Source of the DNA: Myotis daubentonii
Taxonomy: Eukaryota; Chordata; Mammalia; Chiroptera; Vespertilionidae
DNA length: 64,000 nt
Direction of reading: 5' to 3'
Assembly: GCF_963259705.1 (NCBI RefSeq)
Contig: NC_081841.1
Coordinates: 28,447,244-28,511,243, forward strand
How positions within the stretch are numbered: position 1 is the first letter of the stretch; every line of letters begins with the position of its first letter. The notes under the pieces are model-generated. The model was given only the letters and a program-made list of their open reading frames with translations, was not told the origin of the DNA and made no database searches. Positions 33,260-44,530 of this stretch are shown in pieces. Made by a program: the position numbers and the translations under genes.

Positions 33260-33481
33260 AAGCTATATTGCTTTCGTTAAAATTCTACCTCCTCTGCTTA
33301 CTATGTAACCACAAGCAAGTTACCTAACATTTTGTGCTTCAATTTCCTCTTTAAAAATGGTGATCATTTTCCCTGGCCAGAGTCACTCAGTTGGTTGAGC
33401 ATTGTCCCATGCACCAAAAGGCCACTGGTTCGATCCCCACTTGGGAAGTGTATGGGAGGCAACTGAGGCAACCGATCAATG

Positions 33482-33518
<37 letters not shown>

Positions 33519-33690
33519 CCTTTCTTCCCTCTCTCCCACTTGCCCCCTCTCCCTTCCTCTCTCTCTAAAAAAAAAAAAAAAATGGATCATTTTAGTACCT
33601 AACTTTTACAGCTGTCATGAGGATTAACTGAGTTAATACTTTCAGAGCACCTAGAATAGTGCATGGTACATCACCCTTGGTGAATCTTAA
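33260..33690 (+). repeat. MIR-type SINE split by a Ves SINE
   Basis: Left: ttctacctcctctgcttact, agcaagttacctaacatttt, tcaatttcctctttaaaaat. Right: cagctgtcatgaggattaac and tcagagcacctagaatagtg. The two parts form a MIR element when the Ves at 33371-33582 is removed. Confidence 0.7.
33371..33582 (+). mobile_element. Ves-type SINE with expanded (TC) tract
   Basis: Head ccctggccagagtcactcag, B-box region ggttcgatccccacttggg, then a (TC)n tract at 33485-33514 and a poly(A) tail. Related flanks atggtgatcatttt and atggatcatttt on the two sides are compatible with a target duplication. Confidence 0.9.
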
Positions 33691-34326
33691 CTGTGATTAT
33701 TGCTTCTTTGTCTCCTTATGTTATTCTGTTAAACTGCATCAATAGGTAGGAGATATATTTCAGAGACAAGAAGTCATTTAAAACATTTGCAAGTTATGAA
33801 CTAACAAAGGATTTTCATAAAAATCCTAATCTGGTTGGAAGACAGTGCATTTATTAACAAACAACACAGTGGAAATCAACTATTGGTGATTCATCTTGTG
33901 TTGTCACAGCTGTTCTGTGTGCTTTTTATCAAGCATAAGGAAATGAGGGAAAAATGAGTTGGCAATCCATTTTTGTAGTAAAGTGTTATATGATGTTAAG
34001 TACAGGGAATAAAATTGTTTTATTCATCTCAGTTATGCATTAAATAAACCAACTTGATTTTAATTGGTGATATGGAAATATAGAGGCAAGAGCCCCGGGG
34101 GTTCGTGAGAATTCATTTGGTTCTTAATTTAATTCATTTTATAGTAAAGCATGGAAATAATTATTTTAAAGAGATATATATTTTTTAGTTTTTCAACTAA
34201 TTCTTGAAAAAGTTGTGTTCTTCAGGAAAAAAAAAAAATCTACACAACTCATTTCTTCCACTGACTCAAAAGTGTAAAAAAATAAGTGTTTAAATTGACA
34301 TGCAGTGTTTCTGCCTTGTGTTTTAG
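33691..34326. other. DERA intron before the first visible exon
   Basis: This is AT-rich intronic DNA. The pyrimidine stretch tgtttctgccttgtgtttt and AG at 34325-34326 form the splice acceptor for the next exon. No other feature is seen. Confidence 0.6.
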
Positions 34327-34439
34327 GATCAGATTTTATTAAGACTTCTACTGGAAAAGAAACAGTCAATGCCACCTTCCCGGTAGCTATAGTAATGCTA
34401 CGGGCCATTAGAGATTTCTTCTGGAAAACTGGAAAAAAG
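34327..34439 (+). CDS. DERA: DERA exon with the Schiff-base lysine (partial gene)
   Basis: Deoxyribose-phosphate aldolase is a cytosolic class I aldolase that cleaves 2-deoxy-D-ribose 5-phosphate to glyceraldehyde 3-phosphate and acetaldehyde in deoxynucleoside breakdown. This 113-nt exon starts two bases into a glycine codon and ends in phase 0. It is bordered by an AG acceptor (34325-34326) and a GTATGT donor (34440). It encodes SDFIKTSTGKETVNATFPVA and the following helix ending FFWKTGKK. The lysine of the FIKTSTG motif (codon 34341-34343) corresponds to the Schiff-base lysine of the family (K218 in human, K167 in E. coli DeoC, from memory). The frame is open without damage. It corresponds to about residues 213-250 of the 318-residue human protein. 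Upstream exons are not in the window as far as I can see. Confidence 0.97.
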
Positions 34440-35592
34440 GTATGTTATTGCCAGCACATCTTTCTTCAGAGTAAAGCTAATGCTATTTATAATACGTGTT
34501 ACAGCCCCGATAACTGTCTTCGTATGCAGAAGGTGTGAATGAGTTACCCTTATTAAGATAAATGTTTAATTTACTTTTCATTGCAAAAGAACACATGCCC
34601 GGAGAAACATGTGCAGGGAACAGAAAGTGCGTGTGAGTGTGGGAGTAAGTATGTGTGATCGAGATGCAAACTTACTTTATGGCCTTTTCTTAACCGGAGA
34701 CAATTTTATCACTGACAAGAAATTCCTAAATGGGTTCTTTAACGAACTAATTCTGCTGCAACACAGAGGCTTTCTGGTAAGGTGTTGGCCAGAGAAAACA
34801 GGTTAATGCAGAAATTAAACTTCCTTGAGGAATGGAAAGAATTGCAGAGTAACATTTATTGAATGATAAGCTGTGGTGGTGATATGAAAAGTATGCAACA
34901 TAATGGGAAATAATCTTTTCCTGTCATTATTGAAGGACACACATAAATTGGTTTTTCTGTTGGGAAACCCCCGGTCCAGAAAAACTTATTACTTTTAATA
35001 ATATGAGGTGAAGAGAAAATTCTTGAGGAGATGAACTTATTAAACAAAATAATGAAATGCTGTGAAACAGCAGGGAAAAGGTAGCTAGACGTTATATAGC
35101 TCTTGAATTAAATATCCATTTTTGCGTTTTATGGCAGTTAGATGTGCTCTTTGGAAGGCTGTTAAGCTGAGGAGGGTATATGCTAGCTTTTGTCAGCTTT
35201 TCGAAAAATAATACATATTTTTTGAAACATGAAGTTAACAGAAAAATGCGTATGAGGTGTTTTTTAAAATGAGTTTGCATTTTTCTTTTCATTTCAAGTT
35301 GCTTGTTTAGTTGCAAATTATCTCAAAAGGAATTTTTTTTACATCATTGGAAAGAACGGTAATTTTTTTTTTTAAATGAGACTTTCCCTTCCTCAGAAGA
35401 CATCCTGTAAAACCAATCTTGTGATTTCTGCCAAATAGAAAACCTGAAAAAGATCTTTAATCCTTTGCTAACTGGATGTGATGACTTTATATGTGGCTGT
35501 AGCTTCTGTTTATTTTGGAATCGGAGACCTTTTTGAGAATGTACTGGGTTTGAGAAGCAATTAACTCCTTCCAGAATTTTCTCCTTCAGAAA
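34440..35592. other. DERA intron between visible exons, first part
   Basis: This begins with the gtatgt donor at 34440. It is AT-rich, with no repeat I could name and no further exon. Open frames on the minus strand at 34856-35625 are AT-rich chance frames. Confidence 0.5.
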
Positions 35593-35605
35593 AACTTCAT
35601 ATCTT

Positions 35606-35944
35606 GCCTGGCCAGTGTTGCTCACTGGTTGATTGTCAACGAATGAACCAGGAGATGCCAGTTCGATTCTCAGTCAAGGCACATGCCCGGGTTGTGGGCT
35701 CAATCCCCAGTGTGGGGTGTGCAGGAGGCAGTTAATCAATGACTATCTCTCATCATTGATGTTTCTCTTTTTCTTCTCCCTTCCTCTCTGAAATCAATTA
35801 ATATATCTATAATAATGAAAGCATAATATGCTAATTAGACCGGACGTCCTTCTGGATGACCTTCTGGATGAAGCTGGGGCTGTGAGGGCCAAGCCCCTTG
35901 CACGAATTTTGTGCATTGAGCCTCTAGTATGTATATAAAAGAAT
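35606..35944 (+). mobile_element. Ves-type SINE with a Helitron in its tail
   Basis: The SINE starts gcctggccagtgttgctcac and has a B-box-like cagttcgattctcag, tcatcattgatgtttctctt and aaatcaattaatatatc. Its A-rich tail is interrupted by the Helitron at 35806-35927 and then resumes (tatgtatataaaagaat). Direct repeats aacttcatatctt at 35593-35605 and 35945-35957 (13 bp, perfect) bracket the whole nest. Confidence 0.92.
35806..35927 (+). mobile_element. Short Helibat-type Helitron
   Basis: A diverged 5' end (tctataataatgaaagcata, then atatgctaattagacc) leads through gacgtccttctggatg to the 3' hairpin (gcacgaattttgtgc) and gagcctCTAG before T. It is only about 122 bp, so most of the body is deleted. 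Confidence 0.85.
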
Positions 35945-36309
35945 AACTTCATATCTTTAAAAAGTACAAAATAGGTTAAGTAACAACTGTGACCTACATA
36001 TGAAAGTTGACCCAACTTGAATAACACTTCTTGGTTGCCTTTCTGTAGTGATCCAAATTAAAAAATTTAAGTAAAGCTCTAAAAATGAGAGAACTCTATC
36101 TTTACCCCTCCTCCCCTTCCCCATTGAGTGAGTGGGCCCACCACTTACTAGACCAGCACTTCTTTTTCTCAGCCCAGTAACATCCAAATAGATGTGAAGC
36201 CTTTTCTACTTGTAGAGGCCTGGGCACGCATCCCTGCAGTGCTGCATCGGGGGAGTTCTCAGACCTGTCCACATTCCATAAGCTCCATAGTTGGGATTAA
36301 AACTCTCCA

Positions 36310-36425
36310 TTGGGAACCCAATCCTGTTTTAGTCTCAACAAACATTCATTGAGTCCTTAACTATGTACCATGTTAACCTATGTTATATGTTAGTTAGGGA
36401 CACCAAAATGAGCAAGTCTCTTCCC
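36310..36425 (-). repeat. L2-type fragment
   Basis: The words caacaaacattcattgagtc and cttaactatgtaccatgtta then acaccaaaatgagcaagtct follow the reverse complement of an L2 3' region. It is decayed. The intervals 35958-36309 and 36426-38020 show nothing else that I can support. Confidence 0.5.
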
Positions 36426-38028
36426 AGAAGATCCCTTAGACAACAAGCAAAGAATTTCAATAGAAGTTTTAAATGCTCTATGTTCTAGACCAGAGTAGAG
36501 AGCCAGGGATGTTTTGCTGTCTTTCAGCACTTTCTTTTTGAATTGTGTTGACTCTTTCCTCAGTTTCATTCAGATAGGGACAGGTACAAGGTAAACTGTA
36601 TTCATTTTCATCACATTTGGTTTCATACAGTGAGGTGCTGTGTGTGTGTCTTGCAAATCAGGTGCATCCTTTCAGGTTGTTGACAGGTTGCCTGGGCTAT
36701 AAAGTTTCTACATCATTGATTTAAGGGGAGTTTTAAAATGGGATCAGCCGCCTTCCCGACCGTGATTAGTGCCACTCCTGAGAAGCAGAGGTTTAATATT
36801 TCATAACTGATTTCATTGCAGGTTCATGTTTTCCATGTTCTCTGCCTCATAAAAGGTGCAAACTTATGCTAGAACCTTTCTTCAGAAGCATTGCCCAACA
36901 GACTTGCTGACACAACTGAATCCTGTAGGAAAATCTATATGCAGCACTGCCTAATTGATAGAAGTGCTCCTGTGATTAACATGTATGCTAATATCAGCTA
37001 ATAGATTTTTTTTTTTTTGCCTCTTCTCAATAAATAACCCATCCCACTTGCCTGCCCCATTCTCCCAACTCCCCTCACTCTTACAGAGTCGCTTGGGTTC
37101 CAGAGCAATAGGCAGATGTGGTTAGAATCTCTGCACAGCTGCTGCTTAGCTGTGCGACGCGTGTGATTGAGGCATGGAAACCAGTTGGAAGACCTTTATT
37201 GATATTCCTTGTGAGAAGTGATGAGGGTCAAAACGAAAGCAGCGAAATTGAGAGTAGATAGGAAAGTGTGCACAGGGGGCATATAGAAGTGAAGAGGGTA
37301 GGACTGAGGGGCCTTGACTGTTGATCGATTGGGTGTGGTAAGGTGAGGAAAACGGTGGAGTCCTGGTGAACTATGAGGTTCCTAGCTTGGGTTCATTTCT
37401 TATTGCTTCCCTTCTCCAGCATTCTGTTAGCTGTCACCGCTGCTGGTGTGCCTAGGAAACCCACAGCTCCGAGTAGTCAAGTGCATGAGAGTTAGGACTC
37501 GGGCCAGGGGGTGGTTTCTTGATTGCTCCCGTCTAGTTCTTGAGACAGGTGAATCCAGATAAGCAGGTTTTACTGTGTGTAGAGCACATTTGTCCTTTTC
37601 CAATGGGCTCAGGGACATCATTTGTAAACATCAGTTATTGGCTAAATGGTGCTGTTTTATGGGCACCTTCAAAGACTACTGAATTGCGAAAAGCCCCTAC
37701 ACTGCCTTTTTCTGCTGTGCTTCTTGAATGAGTCTGGCTGCTTTATATAACTGTCTACTTACAACTTAGGGGGAAACGTCCCTGCAGTTGAAGCTGATTA
37801 AAACAACTGTCAGCGCTCCTTGCTGATTGCTGCCAGAGTGGTTAGTGTGGGCTCTCTGGTTTGCTGTTGTTTTAGATACACATGTGAGTTTTGCACCTCG
37901 AGATGAAGGGCTGAAAGGTGTCTCTCCAGGCTTACTAGTAGAAATGTAGAATGAGTGGGCTTTTGTGAGATGTTTTCCTATTTATTGACACTTTTTTCTT
38001 ACCCCAGGTTCACAGCTATCGTCTAGGA

Positions 38029-38240
38029 CAGTGGTTCTCAACCTTCTGGCCCTTTAAATACAGTTCCTCATGTTGTGACCCAACCATAAAATTATTTTCG
38101 TTGCTACTTCATAACTGTAATGCTGCTACTGGTATGAATCGTAATGTAAATATCTGATATGCAGGATGGTCTTAGGCGACCCCTGTGAAAGGGGTCTAGC
38201 AGGACCAAAGGGGTTGCGACCCACAGGTTGAGAACCGCTG
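38029..38240 (-). mobile_element. SPIN-like hAT element in a DERA intron
   Basis: Termini CAGTGGTTCTCAACCTTCTG and caggttgagaaccgctg are flanked by gtctagga (38021-38028) and gtctaggt (38241-38248), a 7/8 match to an 8-bp duplication. Internal words taaaattattttcgttgcta, catatctgatatgcagg-type text and cttaggcgacccctgtgaaa match SPIN non-autonomous (Space Invader) copies as I know them. A second copy in the opposite orientation is at 49343-49555. Confidence 0.9.
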
Positions 38241-38525
38241 GTCTAGGTGGTTGAGGTTTATGACTTTCCAATAAGTGCAGTGTCAATGAGGGTTATTAAC
38301 TCTCATTAGTGCCTCCTCAGAAGCACGTTCTTCTCATTAGTCTTGGAAAAGCCATTCTGTAGTTTGAATGGGCGTGAGTCAGTCATCTAAGCTCTTCTGC
38401 TGGGTGGACTGAAATAGACTAAAAAAAAGAGAGCGAGAGAATTGAGACCTGTATTAATGCAGTAGCATTTTTAAAAATAACCCAGTGATAATGAACCTTG
38501 TTGTCGTTCCCACCTTCCCTTGTAG

Positions 38526-38675
38526 ACAGGCTTTAAGCCGGCAGGAGGCATCCGCAGTGCCAAGGACTCCCTGGCCTGGCTCTCCCTCATAAAGGAGGAG
38601 CTGGGAGATGAGTGGCTGAAGCCAGAACTCTTTCGGATCGGTGCCAGCGCTCTGCTTTCCGACATTGAGAGGCAG
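38526..38675 (+). CDS. DERA: DERA exon with the GFKPAGG lysine (partial gene)
   Basis: This is a 150-nt exon, phase 0 at both ends, following cttgtag (acceptor AG 38524-38525) and followed by GTGAGT (38676). It encodes TGFKPAGGIRSAKDSLAWLS and then about 30 residues ending SDIERQ. The lysine of GFKPAGG (codon 38535-38537) is the second catalytic lysine of the family, a proton donor/acceptor (K254 in human and K201 in E. coli DeoC by my memory). The first residue reads Thr, where I recall Ile in human. If a different acceptor were used the frame would break, so this start is favoured. The exon corresponds to about residues 251-300. Confidence 0.97.
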
Positions 38676-38782
38676 GTGAGTAGTAGCCCATTGTCCTTGG
38701 AACAAACTGATAAGTGTTTTGGAGAGAGAAATGAAAAGTCGCCTATAGGGCTGTGAGAACTAGAGGTGAAAACTCATTTGAC

Positions 38783-39003
38783 TTGCCCGGCCGGCATAGC
38801 TCAGTGATTGAACATCACCCTGTGATCCAGGAGGCACGGTTCGATTCCTGGTCAGGGCACATGCCCAGGTTGCGGGCTCAATCCCCAGTGTGGGGCGTGC
38901 AGGAGGCAGCCAATCAATGATTCTCTCTCATCATTGATGTTTCTATCGCTCTCTCCCTCTCCCTTCCTCTCTGAATCAATATAAATATATTTAAAAGCAA
39001 AAC
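38783..39003 (+). mobile_element. Ves-type SINE in the last DERA intron
   Basis: It begins ttgcccggccggcatagctc, then B-box-like ggttcgattcctggtcaggg, gggcgtgcaggaggcagcca, tcatcattgatgtttctatc, and a tail with atcaatataaatatattta. Flanking direct repeats aaaactcatttgac (38769-38782) and aaaactcatctgac (39004-39017) differ at one base. Confidence 0.95.
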
Positions 39004-39222
39004 AAAACTCATCTGACGTATGTCATCATATCCAAACTTCTGCCTTCTTCCAAGCAAAACTGCCCCTGAAGTGGGTTGGATGGAGGTTTTGCTGAAGTGC
39101 AGAATAATGGGGCTTTATAATGAAGTGTTAATTAACATCATTAATTATTGTATAATAGTATGATTATTAATTAATGTGTAATAATATAATAATTATTAAT
39201 TAAAAAACTGCTCCCCTCACAG

Positions 39223-39279
39223 ATTTATCATCACGTGACTGGAAGATACGCAGCTTATCATGATCTTCCAATGTGTTAA
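39223..39279 (+). CDS. DERA: DERA terminal coding exon (partial gene)
   Basis: After the acceptor cccctcacag (AG 39221-39222) this exon encodes IYHHVTGRYAAYHDLPMC followed by TAA at 39277-39279. It gives the C-terminal 18 residues of the aldolase. The penultimate part is as in human; I recall Ser at the end of the human protein where Cys is read here. Together the three exons supply about 106 codons, the C-terminal third of a ~318-residue enzyme, with no frame damage. Confidence 0.96.
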   Translation: MYHHVTGRYAAYHDLPMC

Positions 39280-39815
39280 ACCTGAAGTGGATTCCAGAAA
39301 ACATTTTTCACAACGTTTAAAAATTATTTCTCTACATGATTATGAAAATTACTTAATTAAAAAATGAGAGACTAGGTAACTGCCTTTTTCCCCTTAAAAT
39401 TTCCGTTGAATTTAATTCAGAGAATGAAAGAAAAATGCCAGCTAATCCACACATGGAACTCATTTCAGGCACATCTGAAATGCCCTTAATGACTAGATCT
39501 GCACTGTTAATTGTGTGAAGGTTTTCTCTTTAAAACTCTGAGTATCACGTTAATGACAGCATTGACAACATTAAATTCTAAGGAAAAAATGTTGACGTGC
39601 CCAAGAAACGTGCAGAAGAAACTGGCCTGCTGCTTTCCTTCTGCGACCCAGGACTCACTGGCTCCGCACTAACTTCCTGCCATGAAAATCCGTCTTTAAT
39701 TTTTGCAACAGATATGCTCTTTTATTAATTGTTTTGTTAATGAAATGCCTGTCATTGCAGTATGAAACTATGGATGTCATTGAATTTTTTAAATAAAAAA
39801 AATCCCTGTAGTTGT
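39280..39815 (+). other. DERA: DERA 3'UTR with polyadenylation signal
   Basis: The transcribed tail after the TAA holds no repeats. It runs to an AATAAA hexamer at 39792-39797 (context tttttaaataaaaaaaatcc). Cleavage is expected about 15-25 bases later, near ctgtagttg. A (T)-rich stretch follows. The predicted 3'UTR is about 0.53 kb. The cleavage point is inferred. Confidence 0.75.
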
Positions 39816-40039
39816 TTATTTCTTTAAAATTTTAAATTGTCACCATACATTGCAAACATGAATTCATGAAACATATAAAGAGGTTATCAATGACTTTCTG
39901 AATCCTGACTCTCTCTGGTAGAGTCCAGGGGTACTTATCTCAGGTGCAGCACCCCCAGCCCATTATTAATGAGTACAACTTACGTCTATATTCTGAAACT
40001 TAAGATTTTCTAGTACAGTGAATAGGGGTAAAACAGCAG

Positions 40040-40315
40040 ACACTAACATAACACTTAATAAGTGCTCAACTCTTTACATACACCAATTTACTTAATCCTT
40101 ATTTAATCTCTATAACAGTGATGTAACTACATGAAGGTTTTAAATCCTTACAACAATGAATCCTGATATTATCATCCTTTATTCAGATGCGGGATTGAGG
40201 CACAGAGAGTTTAAGCAACTTGCCAAAGATCACGGAGCTCAAAAATTAGCAGTCAAGAATCAAGCCCAGGCAGACAGTCTGGCTCCCGAGCCTGTGCGGG
40301 CACTCCCATGTGGAA
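40040..40315 (+). repeat. MIR-type SINE downstream of DERA
   Basis: The words cactaacataacacttaata, caccaatttacttaatcctt, cctttattcagatgcgg, gaggcacagagagtttaagc, aacttgccaaagatcacgga and agcccaggcagacagtctgg match the MIR element along almost its whole length. Confidence 0.85.
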
Positions 40316-40631
40316 CTGTCCTGCAGCACACCCGGGCACACAAACAGCTCACGGTCAGCGGTGCGGGATCATCGTCTCTGTTTTACTCAGCTGGTTCCTT
40401 TGGCGGCTGAGGTCTCTCCCAACTTCACACCTCCACCTGTGTTGCTTGCTAGCACCTTTACCACATTATAAAACCTGTTTTTTCTTTTTTGTTTAATAGT
40501 TAAAATAATTTATTTTGATACAATTAATTGATATTAATTTTCAATCTAAAACTGCATCAGGAAACTGATTACATTTCCAAATCGACATTCACTTAGTTTA
40601 TACTATGAATCAGGTACTCAGACACAGTATT

Positions 40632-40870
40632 TTTTAAAATTTCTTTATTGATTAAGGTATTACATATGTGTCCTTATCCCCCCATTACCCCCCCATCTCT
40701 CCCACTCATGCCCTCACCCCCCTGTTGTCTGTGTCCCTTGGTTAGGCTTATATGCATGCATACAAGTCCTTTGGTTGGTCTCTCCCCCTTACCCCCACCC
40801 TCACCTACCTTCCCTCTGAGGTTTGATGGTCTGATCAATGTTTCTCTGTCTCTGGATCTGTTTTTGTTCA
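40632..40870 (-). mobile_element. 5'-truncated L1 3' end with 14-bp target duplication
   Basis: On the plus strand it begins with a T-rich end (tttttaaaatttctttatt) and continues with the C-rich text cccattacccccccatctct and gtctctggatctgtttttgt, typical of vesper-bat L1 3'UTRs read in reverse. The direct repeat tcagacacagtatt lies at 40618-40631 and 40871-40884 with no mismatch. Confidence 0.85.
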
Positions 40871-41039
40871 TCAGACACAGTATTGAGACGCTTCAGGGCA
40901 TTTGCTCATTTAAAAAATATATATATTTTTCTCATCACCATTTATCCCCTCTTGCCCCTATTTTTTTTTTAAATGGTGATTTTGATGGAGTCTTCTCCTT
41001 CCTGAATGAATCTCTAGCTACTCATGAACGAGAAACTGG

Positions 41040-41215
41040 GAGTCAGTTGCAGTTGTGACTCTCACCTGCCGGGTCCTGGCCCAGCCCCTTCCTCTTCTAG
41101 CTCTGTGACCTTGGCCCAGTAGGTTCACATTTCTGGACCTCCGTTTCTTTATCTGTGAAATAAAAGGACTGAGGCAGGTGATATCAAGGTGCTTTCAGCC
41201 CTAACATTACAATGC
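41040..41215 (+). repeat. MIR3-like SINE fragment
   Basis: The words gtgactctcacctgccgggt, ttctagctctgtgaccttgg, ggacctccgtttctttatct, gtgaaataaaaggactgagg and atcaaggtgctttcagccct match the 3' half of MIR-family elements. Confidence 0.75.
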
Positions 41216-43765
41216 CCTAAGGATAAACCATAACAGATCCAAGAAGATGCTTTATGGCTATAAAGAGGAAAAGTTTATTGTAGCAATCTAAGTTAGAATT
41301 CGCCTCTCAGGAGTCAATTAGGCAAGTCCCTCAAAGCACCTCTCTAACTGTAAATGAAATGACGGAAATAAGTACAGAGAAGTAATCCTGCTTTCCCCCA
41401 ACACCTTAGCAGAAAGCTGGCTTTTGACTTATGTCTTTGGACGTGGTCAGTGACTCTGAATGCCGCTTCCACCTTCATAACAGGCTGGCCCAGGTGTCCC
41501 CCAGCACAAAGGTCAGTCACCTTTGGAGAAGAAACTGCAGAAAATAATTACACTCTATCACCTTTGAAGCTATTTCAATTTCACAGGGGTTTCTGTTTTC
41601 CTCCCATTAAACCCAGCTGGTCACTTTAGTTGATCAAGTGAACAGGCATCATTATCTTCAATTCTAATTTATATGAGACAGCCACAGAAATTGACCTCTG
41701 TGGACGATTATAGATTCACACAGGAAATTAAGACTGGTGAGTCCCTCAGACCTATTAGAGGCTGATGAGCATGGCCTGCTCTAAAGGTAAATAATCTTGT
41801 ATTTTGGGGGACAATTTATTCCAAGGACTATTGGCCTCTTCGTCAGAAATGTCTGCCCCTTACCTGGCTCTTGAAGTCAAATATAACAAGGATGACTTTA
41901 ATAGAAAACAACCAATCATAAAGTTTAGGGGCTTAAAATGACTTTAGAGACTCTGTAATTTTATCCTTTTTTTTTTTTTTTTTTTAGTGTGAGAAGAGAA
42001 ACTCAAAGTGGGAAGTCACTTATGCAAAGTCACAGAGAACGTAGATCCACATCACGCCATGAAATATTCTACAGGTCATAGCCAGGGCATTGGAATTGAC
42101 ATTTCATAATTGTTTATAAATCCTGCCATACCTAGTATTATGTTTGTCAACACGTGAGCTTTAGACTTTTGAAGGACTCACTTTTGCCTCTAGGAGTCTT
42201 CTGAATGGTATTGGGAGATGATCAGCCATCTAAATCTAGTCCAAATGCTGGTGTGGTTAATTTCATTTCTTGGACTTTCAGAATTTTTGGTGACCTCAAG
42301 AACTGAACATTTTTTTAAAAAAGGTAGTTCAATGTTGCTTTTAAAAAAAGAAAAAAGAAAGAAAAGAAAACAGGGGGCCTTGTTTGGATTCTAGTTTGTC
42401 TACAAATGGAGAGAAAATGATGTATACTTGCAAAACAATTTCATAATTATAATATTGTTGCCTCATTGTGGATTATTTCAGCACTAATGGGAAATTTGGG
42501 CATATTAGTTTGTATGAAATACAGCATCTGAGGAGACCTATGCAAAGTGGGAACCACTTCAGATATCTTCCTGGAAGTGCATCCTCACAAGAACGTGATA
42601 CAGTGTCTGTCCTGATGGAGCAGAGCAGCTTGCTGTCCTACATCTGTGTCTCAAACCCAATCTAGAAAACCACGTGTTTCTTTGGAAAAATCAGCTTGCA
42701 CTTCTAGTACATGGGGAGACCAATATTAATTTTTCTTCTGTCAACTTGATCATTTTTTTTTACACAGCATAAATAGGGCCAGAGTGCAGAAATAGAAAGA
42801 AGAAAGAATTTGATTTGATTGTATTTTCTAAGGAAATGAAACGTTATGCCCATTTGGACGCTATGAAAAAGGTATGAGGTGAAATCAATTCCTACAATTG
42901 TTTTCCTGATCATGTGCAAGAGTCTTGCCTCCCAAAGGAACATAGATATTTTATAACCACCACCAAATGATCCTTTCCAGAAATGACCACAGGTAACATC
43001 TGGCTGATATATAAAATAGGTAGTAAAAATAATCATTTTTAATTAACTAAAACCTGCTCAGGAGAGAGAGTCAGTGGAATAGCCATCTGGTCAATTCTCA
43101 GTTAATAGGACAAATGAGGATCGAATGTTTAATGCAATATATGTGAAATAGTTAGTGACCTTATGATGAACTAAAACTTTTTTTAGGAAGAACAGGGGTG
43201 AGGAGGAGGAATCAGAGCATCTAGAAAGAACAGACATAAAATTTGATTTTTTTATTTTTACAAGTACATCTTATACTATAAAATGTAGGTAGAATAGAAG
43301 AAGCCTAGGTTTTTGTGGCATTATTTTCTCTGGTTCAGGGACAGGAAATGAGTTGTAATTCATTTGAACAGTGAAATGAGGTTATACTTTATTCTGGAGC
43401 TTGACGAGGATGATGAAGAGTTTTAAAAAGTCATTGTAAACAAAGGTAAAAGGATCTGGGAGAAGATTGAAGGGTACTTGATGTCTAACGGTCCCAGGAA
43501 AGGGTACTTCTACATTAGATCTTAGCAGACAAGAGTCCCGTATTTCCTCTAGAGAAGAGGAAATGAGCTCATGCTACATGTGAAGTTAGGTTAGTTCAAG
43601 GGAAGATTCCTTTAATGCTCTGAAGTGTGTTACTAAAAAGGGACATTTGCTATTCCCTTCTCAGAAGTAAATTCTTTGATCGGAGTGGTTAGTTGTGCTG
43701 CCAAAGAAAGCAGTTCCCTACTTTCCCAAACTATTTTACATGAGAAATACTGGGAGAGTTTATAA
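41216..43765. other. Intergenic, no feature recognised
   Basis: There is a T-run at 41969-41986 and an A/G-rich run at 42345-42372. No SINE, LTR or Helitron signature was seen, and no exon. The stretch 41470-41710 is repeat-free and could be conserved, but this cannot be judged from one sequence. Confidence 0.4.
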
Positions 43766-43769
43766 AAAA

Positions 43770-43910
43770 CAGAATTCCAGCCCTACCCCCAGAGTTTCTA
43801 ATTCAGTAAATTGGCTATGGGGCCCCAGAATTTGCATTTCCAAGCAGTTCCCAGGTGATGTTAATGCTATGACCTGGGAACCACACTTTGAGAACCACTT
43901 GACTGGAAAG
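43770..43910. repeat. MER5-like hAT-Charlie fragment
   Basis: The words tacccccagagtttctaatt, cagtaaattggctatggggc, cccagaatttgcatttccaa, gcagttcccaggtgatgtta and acactttgagaaccactt match the conserved layout of MER5-type elements. The left terminal repeat is lost. Confidence 0.8.
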
Positions 43911-44456
43911 CCAGTACTCAACACCTAGATTTCAAAGTAAATGCCTCTTTCCGTGATAAAACCCACCAGTGGCAGCACTTCTAAATCATGAAACTCCAGG
44001 ATAGAGGTGTATATTTTGTTGCTTTTCATAGCCAAGAACAGGAGTCAGAACAATGGAAATGACATTATCCCTTAATCCTTTCACAGTCGGCAGTGAACTT
44101 GATTACACTCTGGGCTTAAAAGCAAGCTGCGGAGCCTAGAATAAACATTTTAGATGAGGTTAGAATCATTATCCACAAAATCTTCCAAGGGATTGCAGCA
44201 AGTCGAGATAGATTCAGCTGTATGTGATTTTTACCTATTGGAATGCCTTAACTTTTGGTGATTCCAGTATAATTGCACTTAAACCCAAGACCTATTTTAA
44301 CAGAGCCCATTCTTTAATTTATATTTGAAATAGATAAAATATTCCAGGGAGGGAACTTTTCTCAGGTGCTTGGCTTCTTAATGTGAAGCTACTGTGTAAG
44401 GGGTAAGGAAAACATTAGGTCCTGTCCTTTTTAACACAAAAGGATGCTTTACATTT

Positions 44457-44492
44457 GTTTTTATTATATTTTTATTTATTTCAGAGAGGAAC

Positions 44493-44530
<38 letters not shown>

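Noticed and set aside
1..34326. Search for earlier DERA exons (for example the one coding for the GELGT region)
   Set aside because: No stretch with the expected residues and splice sites was found. The upstream exons are taken to lie left of the window.
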